A stretch of DNA of 64,000 bases from Hoeflea sp. 108 (lineage in GTDB: Bacteria > Pseudomonadota > Alphaproteobacteria > Rhizobiales > Rhizobiaceae): NCBI RefSeq assembly GCF_000372965.1, contig NZ_KB890024.1:5164304-5228303 (forward strand), written 5' to 3'. The position numbers and the translations under genes were made by a program. Below the pieces are notes generated by a model that was not told the origin of the DNA, ran no database searches, and saw nothing but the letters and a program-made list of their open reading frames with translations. Positions 1 to 8,331 of this stretch are shown in pieces. How positions within the stretch are numbered: position 1 is the stretch's first letter; each line of letters starts with the position of its first letter.

Positions 1-772
1 TTTCCTGGTTGATGCGGATGATCTGCACCTTGACCGACTGACCGATGTTGAGGATTTCGGTTGGGTGGTTGACGCGGCGCCAGGCCATGTCGGTGACGTG
101 CAGCAGGCCGTCGATGCCGCCGAGGTCAACGAACGCACCGTAGTCGGTGATGTTCTTGACCACGCCCTCGACGACCTGACCCTCTTCGAGGTTCTGGACG
201 ATCTCGGAGCGCTGCTCTGCACGGCTCTCTTCGAGAACGGTACGGCGCGACACGACGATGTTGCCACGACGGCGATCCATCTTGAGGATCTCGAAGGGCT
301 GCGGGTTGTGCATGAGCGGGGTGACGTCGCGGATCGGACGGATGTCGACCTGCGAACGCGGCAGGAAGGCAACGGCGCCGTCGAGATCGACGGTGAAGCC
401 ACCCTTGACCTGGTTGAAGATGACGCCTTCGACGCGCTCACCCTTGTTGAACTTCTCTTCGAGCTTGACCCAGCTCTCTTCGCGGCGAGCCTTGTCGCGC
501 GACAGCATGGCTTCGCCAAGCGCGTTTTCGATGCGCTCGACATAGACCTCGACGGTGTCGCCGACCTTGAGCGAGCCGTCCTTGGCCTTGGCGCCGAATT
601 CCTTCAGCGGCACGCGACCTTCGACCTTCAGGCCGACGTCGATGATGGCCATGTCTTTTTCAATGGCCGTAACGATGCCCTTGACGACCTGGCCTTCGCC
701 CGAGTGACCGTCCGAGAAGGACTCTTCGAGCAGGCTCGCGAAATCGTCGCGGGAGGGATTAGCTTGTGACAT
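1..772 (-). CDS. rpsA: 30S ribosomal protein S1, N-terminal part (cut by window edge)
   Basis: The visible 257 residues contain the start of ribosomal protein S1, the RNA-binding protein that helps the 30S subunit load mRNA. Successive S1/OB-fold repeats are visible, with typical stretches such as GQVVKGIVTAIEKDMAIIDVG and VVEGVVKNITDYGAFVDLGG. The protein starts MSQANPSRDDF at the ATG read leftwards from 772, preceded on the minus strand by AGGAGA about 6 bases upstream. The 3' end lies outside the window. It follows cmk with a gap of about 170 bases, the usual aroA-cmk-rpsA order of alphaproteobacteria. The identification is secure. Confidence 0.97.
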   Translation of the reverse strand, partial: MSQANPSRDDFASLLEESFSDGHSGEGQVVKGIVTAIEKDMAIIDVGLKVEGRVPLKEFGAKAKDGSLKVGDTVEVYVERIENALGEAMLSRDKARREESWVKLEEKFNKGERVEGVIFNQVKGGFTVDLDGAVAFLPRSQVDIRPIRDVTPLMHNPQPFEILKMDRRRGNIVVSRRTVLEESRAEQRSEIVQNLEEGQVVEGVVKNITDYGAFVDLGGIDGLLHVTDMAWRRVNHPTEILNIGQSVKVQIIRINQE

Positions 773-942
773 TGGATCTCCTGGTGCGTCCCGCCTTGCG
801 GGAGCGGCGCCGTGGGTTAGCGTTGCGTTGGCCTGCCAGCATCCCGGGCCAAAGGCCCTTGGCCGCCCAAAGCGGCAAATCGGCGCAAGAAGAATGCGGA
901 CAGGTCGGCTAAGTGGCGAAACCCGGGGGCTTCAGCCTATTC

Positions 943-1581
943 TCAGCTGCTGAGGACCCGATCTACGATGTCCCTGGCTGCGGAAAACGCGGCTTCTATA
1001 TCCATTTCTGACGTATCGAGCAAGTGCGCGTCGTCGGCAGGCCGTAAAGGCGAATCGCTGCGGCCGGTGTCGCGCTCGTCGCGGCGCTGGATGTCGGCGA
1101 GGATGCCGCCGAAATCGCCCGTGCCGCCATTGGCCTCGATCTCGGCGAGGCGGCGCTGGGCCCGGACCTCGGCGCTGGCGGTGACATAGAGTTTCACGTC
1201 GGCATCGGGGCAGACCACCGTGCCGATGTCGCGGCCATCGAGGACGGCGCCCTGCGGCGCCCGGGCGAATTCACGCTGCTTTTCGACCAGGATCTTCCGC
1301 ACTCCGGGAAACACCGCCACCTTGGAAGCGGCTTCGCCGACCGCATGCGCCGACAGCACCTTGCGGTCGAGGCTGGTCAGGTCGACCTGGCGTGCCGCCG
1401 TTTCGGCCGCCGAGACATTGTCGAGCGGCAGGCCGTGGCTGATGAGCGCATGGGCGACAGCGCGATACGTCAGGCCGGTGTCGAGAAGCGCCAGATGATA
1501 ATAATCGGCCAGGCGCCGGGCGAGCGTGCCCTTGCCGGCGCCCGCCGGGCCGTCGATGGCGATGGTGATGGACAAAGGCAT
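943..1581 (-). CDS. cmk: Cytidylate (CMP/dCMP) kinase
   Basis: This 212-residue protein phosphorylates CMP and dCMP to the diphosphates using ATP, in cytosolic pyrimidine nucleotide metabolism. The N-terminal P-loop reads AIDGPAGAGKGT (about residues 8-19). LLDTGLTYRAVA, the CMP-binding GRDIGTVV segment (about 117-124) and the arginine-rich lid QRRDERDTGRSDSPL (about 165-180) are all characteristic of Cmk. The length is normal. It lies 16 bases downstream of an SDR gene and probably shares a transcript with aroA. The usual aroA-cmk pairing is interrupted only by that SDR. Confidence 0.96.
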   Translation of the reverse strand: MPLSITIAIDGPAGAGKGTLARRLADYYHLALLDTGLTYRAVAHALISHGLPLDNVSAAETAARQVDLTSLDRKVLSAHAVGEAASKVAVFPGVRKILVEKQREFARAPQGAVLDGRDIGTVVCPDADVKLYVTASAEVRAQRRLAEIEANGGTGDFGGILADIQRRDERDTGRSDSPLRPADDAHLLDTSEMDIEAAFSAARDIVDRVLSS

Positions 1582-1597
1582 GGTTGGCGCGGTTCGT

Positions 1598-2299
1598 TCA
1601 GACGCCGCGCATCAGGCCGCCATCGACCTTCAGGCTCTGGCCGGTGATGTAGGCAGCGCCTTCCGAGGCGAGGAAGGCGATGGTCGCGGCGATCTCGGCC
1701 GAGGTGCCATAGCGCTGCATCGGCACGCCGTCGCGACGCTCGTCGGTCTGCGGCAGGCTGTCTATCCAGCCCGGCAGCACGTTGTTCATGCGCACATTGT
1801 GCTGGGCGTACTGGTCGGCGAACAGCTTGGTGTAGGCGGCGAGGCCGGCTCGGGCCACGGCCGACGTGGGGAACATCGCCGCCGGTTCGCCGACCCAAGC
1901 GGTCGAGATGTTGACGATGGCGCCGCCCTTCTGGGCAACCATGATTGGTGCAACGAGGCGCGTCGCGCGCACAACATTCATGAAATAGACGTCGATGCCG
2001 GTGTGCCATTGCTCGTCGGTGATCTCGAGCAGCGGCGCGCGCGGACCATGGCCGGCGCCGTTGACCAGTGCGTCGATGCGGCCCCACCTTGCCATAGTCA
2101 GGTCGACGAAGCGCTTGAGGTCGTCGTTCGACTGGTTGGAGCCGGTGAAGCCGAGCCCGCCGAGCTCCTTTGCCAGCGCTTCGCCCTTGCCCGACGAGGA
2201 CAGGACGGCGACGGAATAGCCGTCCGCTGCCAGCTTGCGCGCCGCCGCAGCCCCCATGCCGCTGCCACCACCGACGATCATCGCTACTTTGTCAGACAT
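1598..2299 (-). CDS. SDR-family protein lacking the usual YxxxK catalytic pair
   Basis: A 233-residue short-chain dehydrogenase/reductase fold. The N-terminal nucleotide-binding motif GGGSGMG (about 10-16), the NGAG motif (about residue 80) and a C-terminal ITGQSLKVDGG are clear. The segment that normally carries Tyr-x3-Lys reads SAVARAGLAAYTK, so the expected Tyr and Lys are Ser and Arg by alignment with the common YSASKAAL-x2-LTK pattern. The protein may therefore bind NAD(P) without classical SDR chemistry, or use an alternative active site. It has a good SD (AAGGAG) and sits 16 bases before cmk and 39 after aroA, so it is probably co-transcribed with them. The substrate is unknown. Confidence 0.85.
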   Translation of the reverse strand: MSDKVAMIVGGGSGMGAAAARKLAADGYSVAVLSSSGKGEALAKELGGLGFTGSNQSNDDLKRFVDLTMARWGRIDALVNGAGHGPRAPLLEITDEQWHTGIDVYFMNVVRATRLVAPIMVAQKGGAIVNISTAWVGEPAAMFPTSAVARAGLAAYTKLFADQYAQHNVRMNNVLPGWIDSLPQTDERRDGVPMQRYGTSAEIAATIAFLASEGAAYITGQSLKVDGGLMRGV

Positions 2300-2338
2300 G
2301 CTGTGCTCCTTTGAGTGGATGCGTCAAACAAAAATACG

Positions 2339-3691
2339 TCAGACAGCGCCCTGGTCGATATCGGCGCCCAGATCGGCCATGAGGCCCATGAACTCCGGGA
2401 AGCTGGTGGCAATCATCGCCTGGTCGTCGACGGTGATAGGCCGTTCGGAAGCCAGGCCCATGACGAGGAAGCTCATGGCGATGCGGTGGTCGAGATGGGT
2501 CTTGACGGTGCCGCCGCCGAGGCCCTTGCCGCCGGGCACGCCACGGACGGACAGCGTCGCCTCGCCCTCGGTGCAGTCGACGCCATTGGCTTCGAGGCCG
2601 CGGGCGACGGCAGCGAGGCGGTCGGATTCCTTGACGCGCAGCTCTTCCAGCCCCTGCATCAGCGTTTCGCCCTCGGCGAAGCAGGCAGCGACCGCAAGCA
2701 CGGGATATTCGTCGATCATCGACGGGGCGCGTTCGGCAGGCACTTTGACGCCCTTGAGTTCCGAGCCGCGCACCCTGAGGTCGGCGACGTCTTCGCCGCC
2801 GGCGTTGCGGCGGTTGAGGATCTCGATCGAGCCGCCCATCTCGATCAGTGTGGTGATCAGGCCGGTGCGGGTCGGGTTCATCAGCACGTTTTCGATGGTG
2901 ACATCGGAGCCCGGCACGATCAGTGCTGCCACCAGCGGGAACCCTGCCGAGGACGGATCGCCCGGAACGGCGATGATCTGGCCGGTGAGCTTGCCCTGGC
3001 CTTCGATGAAGATGTGGCGCACGCCCTGCTCGTCCGTCTGCACCTCGATGTTGGCGCCAAAACCCTTGAGCATCTTTTCGGTGTGGTCACGCGTCATCAC
3101 CGGCTCGATGACGGTGGTGATACCGGGCGTGTTGAGGCCGGCGAGCAGCACCGCCGACTTCACCTGCGCCGAGGCCATCGGCACGCGATAGGTGATGGGA
3201 GCTGCCTGGCGCGGGCCGCGCAGCTTGAGCGGCATGCGGTCGCCGGGGGCGGCGTCTATGACCTGCACGCCCATCTGGCGCAGCGGATCGAGCACGCGGC
3301 CCATCGGCCGGCCCGACAGCGAGGCGTCGCCAATGAAGGTGGTTTCCATGTCGTAGGTGCCGACAAGGCCCATCGTCAGGCGCGAACCGGTGCCGGCATT
3401 GCCGAAGTCGAGCGGCGCTTCAGCCTGCAAGAGCGCGCCGTTGCCGGTGCCCTTGATGACCCATTCGTCGCCGCGCTTCTCGATATGCGCGCCCATCGCC
3501 TTCATCGCGTCGCCGGTACGCATCACGTCTTCGCCTTCGAGCAGGCCGGTGATGCGGGTCTCGCCGGAGGCCAGGCCGCCAAACATGAACGAGCGGTGCG
3601 AGATCGACTTGTCGCCCGGCACGCGGGCGGTACCGGACAAGGATTGAGACTTCCGGGCGACGGCCGGCTTCGGCTCGACGTTGTGCGACAT
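2339..3691 (-). CDS. aroA: 3-phosphoshikimate 1-carboxyvinyltransferase (EPSP synthase, class II type)
   Basis: EPSP synthase condenses shikimate-3-phosphate and phosphoenolpyruvate in aromatic amino-acid biosynthesis. The 450-residue protein matches the class II (Agrobacterium CP4-like) form: PGDKSISH, SAQVK, RDHTEK and NPTR are all present. The C-terminal LEELRVKESDR and DHRIAMSF blocks are also clear. I chose the start at 3691 (MSHNVEPK), which has GAGGA 7 bases upstream and aligns with the CP4 N-terminus. An upstream in-frame ATG at 3775 would add 28 low-similarity residues. The glyphosate-contact position that is Ala100 in CP4 reads Gly here (GNAGTGSR). First gene of the aroA-SDR-cmk set. 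Confidence 0.96.
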   Translation of the reverse strand: MSHNVEPKPAVARKSQSLSGTARVPGDKSISHRSFMFGGLASGETRITGLLEGEDVMRTGDAMKAMGAHIEKRGDEWVIKGTGNGALLQAEAPLDFGNAGTGSRLTMGLVGTYDMETTFIGDASLSGRPMGRVLDPLRQMGVQVIDAAPGDRMPLKLRGPRQAAPITYRVPMASAQVKSAVLLAGLNTPGITTVIEPVMTRDHTEKMLKGFGANIEVQTDEQGVRHIFIEGQGKLTGQIIAVPGDPSSAGFPLVAALIVPGSDVTIENVLMNPTRTGLITTLIEMGGSIEILNRRNAGGEDVADLRVRGSELKGVKVPAERAPSMIDEYPVLAVAACFAEGETLMQGLEELRVKESDRLAAVARGLEANGVDCTEGEATLSVRGVPGGKGLGGGTVKTHLDHRIAMSFLVMGLASERPITVDDQAMIATSFPEFMGLMADLGADIDQGAV

Positions 3692-3886
3692 GATGGTTCC
3701 TCGTGCGGAAAGCCCGGCTCGGGGCCTTCCCGATGATTGCGGCGGTGTCGTAGCATCGATTGCCGTAGCGGTCATCCCCCTTGCGCCCCAAGCCTTTGGG
3801 GCTCGCGAGGCGATATGGGATTTGGCTTTGACAGCGCCACGAACTGCGGTTAATGGGACCGAAAAGCGAAGAAAACGAGGCCTGAC

Positions 3887-4276
3887 GTGGCAAAACCCGA
3901 ACTTGGCACTAAGCGTGTCGACCCGGAAACGGGCCGTAAATTCTACGATCTGAACAAGGACCCGATCGTCTCGCCCTATACCGGCAAGACCTATGCGCGC
4001 TCCTATTTCGACGACGGCAAGATTTCGGCCCTCCTTGAGGAAGAAGAGGAAGTCGAAGCCAAGGAGCTTGATTCGGAAGACGAAGGCGCTGAGGTCGTGT
4101 CCCTGGAGGACGCTGACGAAGAGGCCAAGGGCGGCGACGACCTGCCGGATCTCGACGATGACGACGATGTCGACCTGGGCGACGATGACGATGATACCTT
4201 CCTCGCTGACGAGGAAGAGGAAGACGACGACGTCTCCGACATGATTGGCGTCGGCGACGACGAAGACGACATCTGA
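3887..4276 (+). CDS. TIGR02300 / FYDLN-acid family protein
   Basis: A 129-residue protein with the conserved N-terminal signature GTKRVDPETGRKFYDLN and DPIVSPYTGKTY (about residues 7-36), followed by an extremely acidic low-complexity tail running to the C-terminus. This is the alphaproteobacterial FYDLN-acid family, whose function is unknown. Its place beside aroA and a tRNA-Ala gene is typical of Rhizobiales. Translation starts at GTG 3887 with GAGG about 8 bases upstream. It is divergent from aroA with a gap of about 195 bases. Confidence 0.93.
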   Translation: MAKPELGTKRVDPETGRKFYDLNKDPIVSPYTGKTYARSYFDDGKISALLEEEEEVEAKELDSEDEGAEVVSLEDADEEAKGGDDLPDLDDDDDVDLGDDDDDTFLADEEEEDDDVSDMIGVGDDEDDI

Positions 4277-4282
4277 TCGTCA

Positions 4283-4315
4283 CTTGTTCGAAATCGAAAA
4301 AAGGTTTCGAACAAG
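4283..4315. repeat. 11-bp perfect inverted repeat after the FYDLN gene
   Basis: The arms CTTGTTCGAAA (4283-4293) and TTTCGAACAAG (4305-4315) are perfectly complementary around an 11-base A-rich loop. It begins 7 bases after the stop codon and has no T-run after the stem, so it could be a 3'-end processing hairpin or a weak terminator. Confidence 0.7.
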
Positions 4316-4425
4316 GCTTGCCAAGGGCAGAATGCGGCGCTAGAAGCCGCCCAACAAACACGGCGCGGGTCACCAAATCCGCGCCATCCTCTTCGCCGGA
4401 AACGGCGCCGGCTAATGCCGGGTGT

Positions 4426-4501
<76 letters not shown>

Positions 4502-4532
4502 AATTTCCTCTAGTTTTCTAGAACGACCGAAA

Positions 4533-4564
4533 CGAAAGCGGCCCCTGAAGGCCGCTTTGTCGTT
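4533..4564 (+). terminator. Terminator after tRNA-Ala
   Basis: Stem AAAGCGGCC (4535-4543) / GGCCGCTTT (4550-4558), extended by ACG/CGT, is followed by a short TTTT at 4562-4565. It fits transcript release for the tRNA gene. Confidence 0.75.
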
Positions 4565-4659
4565 TTAGGCTTGGCTTTGCCGTCGAATGATTCGGGCTCC
4601 CGTCAAGGCTGCGCCCACTAGTGGCGCGTTGCTGTTCCGGCATGCCCGGCGCTGCCATA

Positions 4660-4687
4660 TTGACACAGGCCTGAGACGCGTTAGGCT
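4660..4687 (+). promoter_or_regulatory. Candidate promoter of the amide-sensing operon
   Basis: TTGACA at 4660-4665 is followed after 16 bases by TAGGCT at 4682-4687. It is the best -35/-10 pair before the operon and would place the transcript start near 4694, leaving a leader of about 95 bases before the amiC-like start codon. The -10 is a weak match. Confidence 0.45.
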
Positions 4688-4725
4688 GAGTGCAGATACC
4701 GGCCTTGGAAGCCGGAGGGCAAACG

Positions 4726-4778
4726 TGCCTCGTGAGCTCCGCCTAACCAGCGGCTGCCGCGGGGCATTTTTTATTTTT
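4726..4778 (+). terminator. Leader terminator before the amiC-like gene, candidate antitermination target
   Basis: TGCCTCGTG (4726-4734) pairs with the segment 4758-4766 around an inner CCGC/GCGG hairpin. The stem is followed at once by TTTTTTATTTTT (4767-4778). An intrinsic terminator ending 14 bases before the first start codon, in an operon whose second gene encodes an ANTAR RNA-binding antiterminator, is the arrangement known for Pseudomonas amiECR control. A preceding small hairpin CCGGC/GCCGG (4699-4715) could form part of the binding site. I could not fit the canonical paired hexaloops with certainty. Confidence 0.6.
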
Positions 4779-4791
4779 GGGGGATGTCTGC

Positions 4792-5886
4792 TTGAAGCGG
4801 CGCGTCGACATCGGCGTTCTGTTCTCTCGATCCGGGAGCTACAGGCTCGTCTCGGAATCGTGCCTGCGCGGCACGATGCGCGCGATATCGGAGATCAATG
4901 CCGATTCTTCTTCCCCCATCATGCTCAACGCCATCGAGCGAGACCCGCAGGGCAATGCCGACCGATACGCGCAGCTCTGCGAGGAGGTGCTTGCCACCAC
5001 TGATGCCCGCCACATCGTCGGCTGTGTCACCTCGTCCAGCCGCAAGGAGACCATCCCCGTTCTGGAGAAGGCGGGCGGCACGCTGTGGTACTCCTGCCCC
5101 TATGAGGGTTTCGAGGCCAACGAGCATGTCGTCTACATGCATGCCTGCCCGAACCAGCAGTTGGTGCCGCTGCTCGGCCACGTCGTTCCCCGCTTCGGCG
5201 GCAACGGTTTCCTGCTCGGCTCCAACTACATCTGGGGCTGGGAAACCAATCGCATCGCGCGCGATCTCATTGCCGATGCCGGCGGCAAGGTGCTGGGCGA
5301 GCGTTATCTGCCTATCGGCGAGGCCGACGTCGGCCGCCTGATCGACGAGATTCGTGTAACGCGGCCGAGTTTTGTCCTCAACAACCTGATCGGCACGTCG
5401 TCCTACGCTTTCTTCCAGGCCTATGCGGCGCTGGGGCGCGCGGACGGCTACTTCCTGCCGGAACGCTGTCCGCTCCTGTCGTGCAATCTCACCGAATGTG
5501 AGCTGCCGGCCATCGGCCTGGCCGGGCGCGGGCACTTGTCGGTCGGTCCGTACTTCGACACCGGCAGCGACGCGGCGCAGTCCTCCTTCGAAGCCTCTGC
5601 CTATGCCTCGATCATGATTCTGGGCCGGCTGCTGGCGGAGAAGCCTGATCTGGGTTTCGCCGATCTGCCGCGTGCTTTCGCGGGCGCGCGCTTCGATACG
5701 CCGCTGGGCAGGATCGCGATCGACCCCAGCACCCAGCACGCCACCCTGCCGGTCGTCATCGGCCGTATCGCCGGGGAGCGCTTCGACACGGTCGAACGCA
5801 TCGAGGCTGTCGCGCCCGATCCCTATCTCTCGCGCTACGATCGCGCTGCCGCGTTTGGCCGGCCGGCGCTGAAGGTGGTGTCATGA
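4792..5886 (+). CDS. amiC: AmiC-like ligand sensor (periplasmic-binding-protein fold)
   Basis: A 364-residue type 1 periplasmic-binding-fold protein without a signal peptide, related to AmiC and branched-chain amino-acid binding proteins. Family features are the opening IGVLFSRSGSY, GCVTSSSRKETIPVLE (about 75-95), LLGSNYIWGWETNRIARD (about 140-157) and the C-terminal region with P-YLSRYD. In Pseudomonas, AmiC is a cytoplasmic amide receptor that holds AmiR inactive until the ligand binds. I chose TTG at 4792, 7 bases after GGGGGA; a TTG at 4777 lies inside the terminator T-run. It overlaps the next gene by 4 bases. The exact ligand is unknown. Confidence 0.85.
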   Translation: MKRRVDIGVLFSRSGSYRLVSESCLRGTMRAISEINADSSSPIMLNAIERDPQGNADRYAQLCEEVLATTDARHIVGCVTSSSRKETIPVLEKAGGTLWYSCPYEGFEANEHVVYMHACPNQQLVPLLGHVVPRFGGNGFLLGSNYIWGWETNRIARDLIADAGGKVLGERYLPIGEADVGRLIDEIRVTRPSFVLNNLIGTSSYAFFQAYAALGRADGYFLPERCPLLSCNLTECELPAIGLAGRGHLSVGPYFDTGSDAAQSSFEASAYASIMILGRLLAEKPDLGFADLPRAFAGARFDTPLGRIAIDPSTQHATLPVVIGRIAGERFDTVERIEAVAPDPYLSRYDRAAAFGRPALKVVS

Positions 5887-6488
5887 GCCGCGGGTCGCGA
5901 ATCCCCAACCTCGGCGGCGCGCAGGCCGCCATCCTCCACCGTCCGCATCCGACTGTTGCGGCCATCGTCCGCCAACTCGCCGCGATCGGGCTCGTCGCCA
6001 ACGATTATTGGCCCGCCCTGCCGGCGGAAGCGCTTGGCGCTGACTTCGTCTTCTTCGATGTCGACCCGGGCTTCGACCAGCAGTTTCCTTGGAAGCCGGG
6101 TGAAGCCCCCATGCCGATCATCGCGCTGATCGGATCCGAGGCCCCTGGTCGCATCGAGTGGGCGCTGTCGCACAAGGCCGACGCCCAGATGGTGAAGCCG
6201 ATCGGCAATGCCGGCGTCTATTCGGCGTTGCTGATCGCCCGGCAGGCTTTTGATGCGCGCCAGGCACAGGCCGCCGAGATCGCCGCACTTCGGGCACGGG
6301 CGTCGGAACGCCAGACCGTGGTGCGCGCCGTGTCGCTGCTGGCCGAGCAGGGTATCGACGACGAGCGCGCCTATGGGCAGCTGCGCAAGCTGGCAATGAG
6401 CTGGCAGGTGCCGATCGAACAGGCTGCGCAACGTGTTCTGGCCATGGCAAAACGAGACTTGAGCAATGACCGCACCAGCCGGGCCTGA
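5883..6488 (+). CDS. amiR: AmiR-like ANTAR-domain transcription antiterminator
   Basis: A 201-residue protein with an N-terminal receiver-like domain (about 15-125), a linking helix rich in Ala/Gln/Arg that looks like a coiled coil (about 118-145), and a C-terminal ANTAR domain (about 140-195: RAVSLLAEQGIDDERAYGQLRKLAM, then a hydrophobic helix). ANTAR domains bind RNA hairpins and prevent leader termination. In the AmiC-AmiR pair activity is released by ligand binding to AmiC, not by phosphorylation. The ATG overlaps the amiC-like stop by 4 bases, as expected for tightly coupled partners. Its 3' end overlaps the next gene by 23 bases. Confidence 0.88.
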   Translation: MSRGSRIPNLGGAQAAILHRPHPTVAAIVRQLAAIGLVANDYWPALPAEALGADFVFFDVDPGFDQQFPWKPGEAPMPIIALIGSEAPGRIEWALSHKADAQMVKPIGNAGVYSALLIARQAFDARQAQAAEIAALRARASERQTVVRAVSLLAEQGIDDERAYGQLRKLAMSWQVPIEQAAQRVLAMAKRDLSNDRTSRA

Positions 6489-7377
6489 GACATTGGGCGC
6501 CGTCGCGCCGGCTGCCAGCCGACCCCGGTCGGGATGGTGGCTGCTGCTGCTCAGGCGGAAGCTGGCCCTTGCCGGCCTCGCTCTCATCGTTGTGGTGGTG
6601 GGCGGCGCGATCTTCGCGCCCTGGCTCGCCGGCTACGATCCGAACGAACAGATGTTCGACGGACTGACGCTCGAGGGCGCGCCCTTGCCTCCAAGCGCGC
6701 AATTCTGGCTGGGCACGGACCTGCTCGGCAGGGATCTGTTTTCGCGCATCCTTTACGGCGCGCGGACCTCGCTCATCATCGGCATCGTCGCCAATGGCGC
6801 GGCACTGCTGATCGGAACGCTGGTCGGCATCACCGCCGGCTACTTCAGGGGATGGGTTGGCAACGCGCTGATGCGCTTCACCGACCTGATGATGGCGTTT
6901 CCGGCGCTGCTGCTCGCCATCTGCCTGGCCGCGGTGTTCCAGCCGAGCCTGTGGATCGTGGCGCTGGTCATCGCGCTGGTGAATTGGGTGCAGACCGCGC
7001 GCATCGTCTTCACCGAAACCAGTTCGCTGGCGGAGCGTGAATTCATCGACGCGGAACGCACCATCGGCGCATCGACTTCGCGCATCCTGTTTCGCCACAT
7101 CCTGCCGCACCTGATGCCGACGATCATCGTGTGGGGAACGCTCGGCATCTCGACCACGGTGCTGCTCGAGGCGACGCTGTCCTATCTCGGCATCGGCGTG
7201 CAGCCGCCGACGGCCTCCTGGGGCAACATCATCTTCGAAAACCAGACCTATTTTCAGGCTGCCCCCTGGCTGGTGTTCTTTCCCGGGGCGGCGATCCTGG
7301 CACTGGCGCTCGCCTTCAATCTTGTCGGCGATGCACTGCGCGACATCCTCGACCCGACGCAGAGGGGGCGCGCATGA
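6466..7377 (+). CDS. ABC transporter permease, DppC/OppC type
   Basis: A 303-residue inner-membrane permease of the dipeptide/oligopeptide/nickel uptake family. An N-terminal helix (about 28-50) precedes the WLGTDLLGRDLFSRILYGARTSL signature at about residues 84-106, then five helices. The EAA loop, EFIDAERTIGASTSRILFRHILPHLMP, sits at about 188-213, where the ATPase docks. It begins inside the amiR-like gene and overlaps the next permease gene by ATGA. The transporter's place between an amide sensor and an amidase points to an amide or small amidated compound as substrate, which is inference. Confidence 0.92.
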   Translation: MTAPAGPETLGAVAPAASRPRSGWWLLLLRRKLALAGLALIVVVVGGAIFAPWLAGYDPNEQMFDGLTLEGAPLPPSAQFWLGTDLLGRDLFSRILYGARTSLIIGIVANGAALLIGTLVGITAGYFRGWVGNALMRFTDLMMAFPALLLAICLAAVFQPSLWIVALVIALVNWVQTARIVFTETSSLAEREFIDAERTIGASTSRILFRHILPHLMPTIIVWGTLGISTTVLLEATLSYLGIGVQPPTASWGNIIFENQTYFQAAPWLVFFPGAAILALALAFNLVGDALRDILDPTQRGRA

Positions 7378-8294
7378 TCGCCTACATCGCGCGCCGGCTG
7401 GTGCAGGCCTTCTTCCTTCTGATCGGCGTTTCGTTGATCACCTTCATTATCCTCTATCTGCTGCCCGCCGATCCGGTCAGGCAGATCGCCGGACGCAGCG
7501 CCACGCCCGCGACCGTCGAAAGCATTCGCCAGCAGCTCGGCCTCGACCAGCCCTTTGTCGTGCAATACTGGCGCTATCTGACCAATCTGCTGTCGGGAGA
7601 TCTTGGCCGGTCGTACCTGCAGCGCTCTGAGGTCAGCACGCTGATCGCCTCGCGCCTGCCCGCCAGCTTGCTCTTGATGGTGGGCGCGATAGCTTGCGAG
7701 GTGGTGATCGGCTCGATCATGGGCATGGTGGCAGCCGTTCGTCGCGGCAGCGCCACCGACCAGTCGCTGATGGTCGCCTCCTTCATCGGCGTATCGGCGC
7801 CGCAGTTCGTGGTCGGCCTGCTTTTGCTCTATGTCTTTGCCGTAAAGCTCAGCTGGTTTCCGATCGGCGGCTACGGCACGTGGCAGCACCTCGTCCTGCC
7901 GTCGCTGACGCTCGGTCTTCTTGGCGCCGGCTGGTACTCGCGCATGATGCGCTCGTCGATGATCGACGTGCTGCGCCAGGACTACATCCGTACGGCGAGG
8001 GCCAAGGGCCTGAAGGCGCGCGCGGTCCTGTTCGGCCATGCATTGCCCAACGCGGTTCTGCCGATCATTGCCATGATCGGCATCGACATCGGCCTGTTCA
8101 TGAGCGGCATCGTCGTGGTCGAAAGCGTCTTCGGCTGGCCGGGCATCGGCCAGCTTGCTTGGCAGGCCATCCAGCGCGTCGACATCCCGATCATCATGGG
8201 CGTCACCATCGTCTCGGCCTGCGCCATCATCATCGGAAATCTTCTGGCCGACCTGGTCGCGCCGTTCATCGATCCCCGCATCAAGCTGCGGTGA
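7374..8294 (+). CDS. ABC transporter permease, DppB/OppB type
   Basis: A 306-residue permease partner starting MIAYIARRLVQAFFLLIGVSLITF, the standard DppB N-terminus, followed by PADPVRQIAGRSATP and LGLDQPFVVQYWRYL. The EAA motif DYIRTARAKGLKARAVLFGHALPNA lies at about residues 203-227. I chose the ATG at 7374 because it overlaps the previous stop by 4 bases and aligns with the family; a longer frame starting at 7131 lies inside the previous gene. About six membrane helices are visible. It pairs with the DppC-type protein as the membrane channel. Confidence 0.93.
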   Translation: MIAYIARRLVQAFFLLIGVSLITFIILYLLPADPVRQIAGRSATPATVESIRQQLGLDQPFVVQYWRYLTNLLSGDLGRSYLQRSEVSTLIASRLPASLLLMVGAIACEVVIGSIMGMVAAVRRGSATDQSLMVASFIGVSAPQFVVGLLLLYVFAVKLSWFPIGGYGTWQHLVLPSLTLGLLGAGWYSRMMRSSMIDVLRQDYIRTARAKGLKARAVLFGHALPNAVLPIIAMIGIDIGLFMSGIVVVESVFGWPGIGQLAWQAIQRVDIPIIMGVTIVSACAIIIGNLLADLVAPFIDPRIKLR

Positions 8295-8331
8295 CATTGC
8301 CTATCAAACAACAAAGAAAGGGAACATGGAG

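Noticed and set aside
3692..3775. Longer start for aroA at 3775
   Set aside because: It would add 28 residues not found in the CP4-type N-terminus; ATG 3691 has a better SD.
4666..4688. A hairpin with loop GACGCG near 4661-4687 as an ANTAR hexaloop target
   Set aside because: It lies within the proposed promoter spacer and -10, so it would not be in the transcript, and the loop lacks the expected A at position 1.
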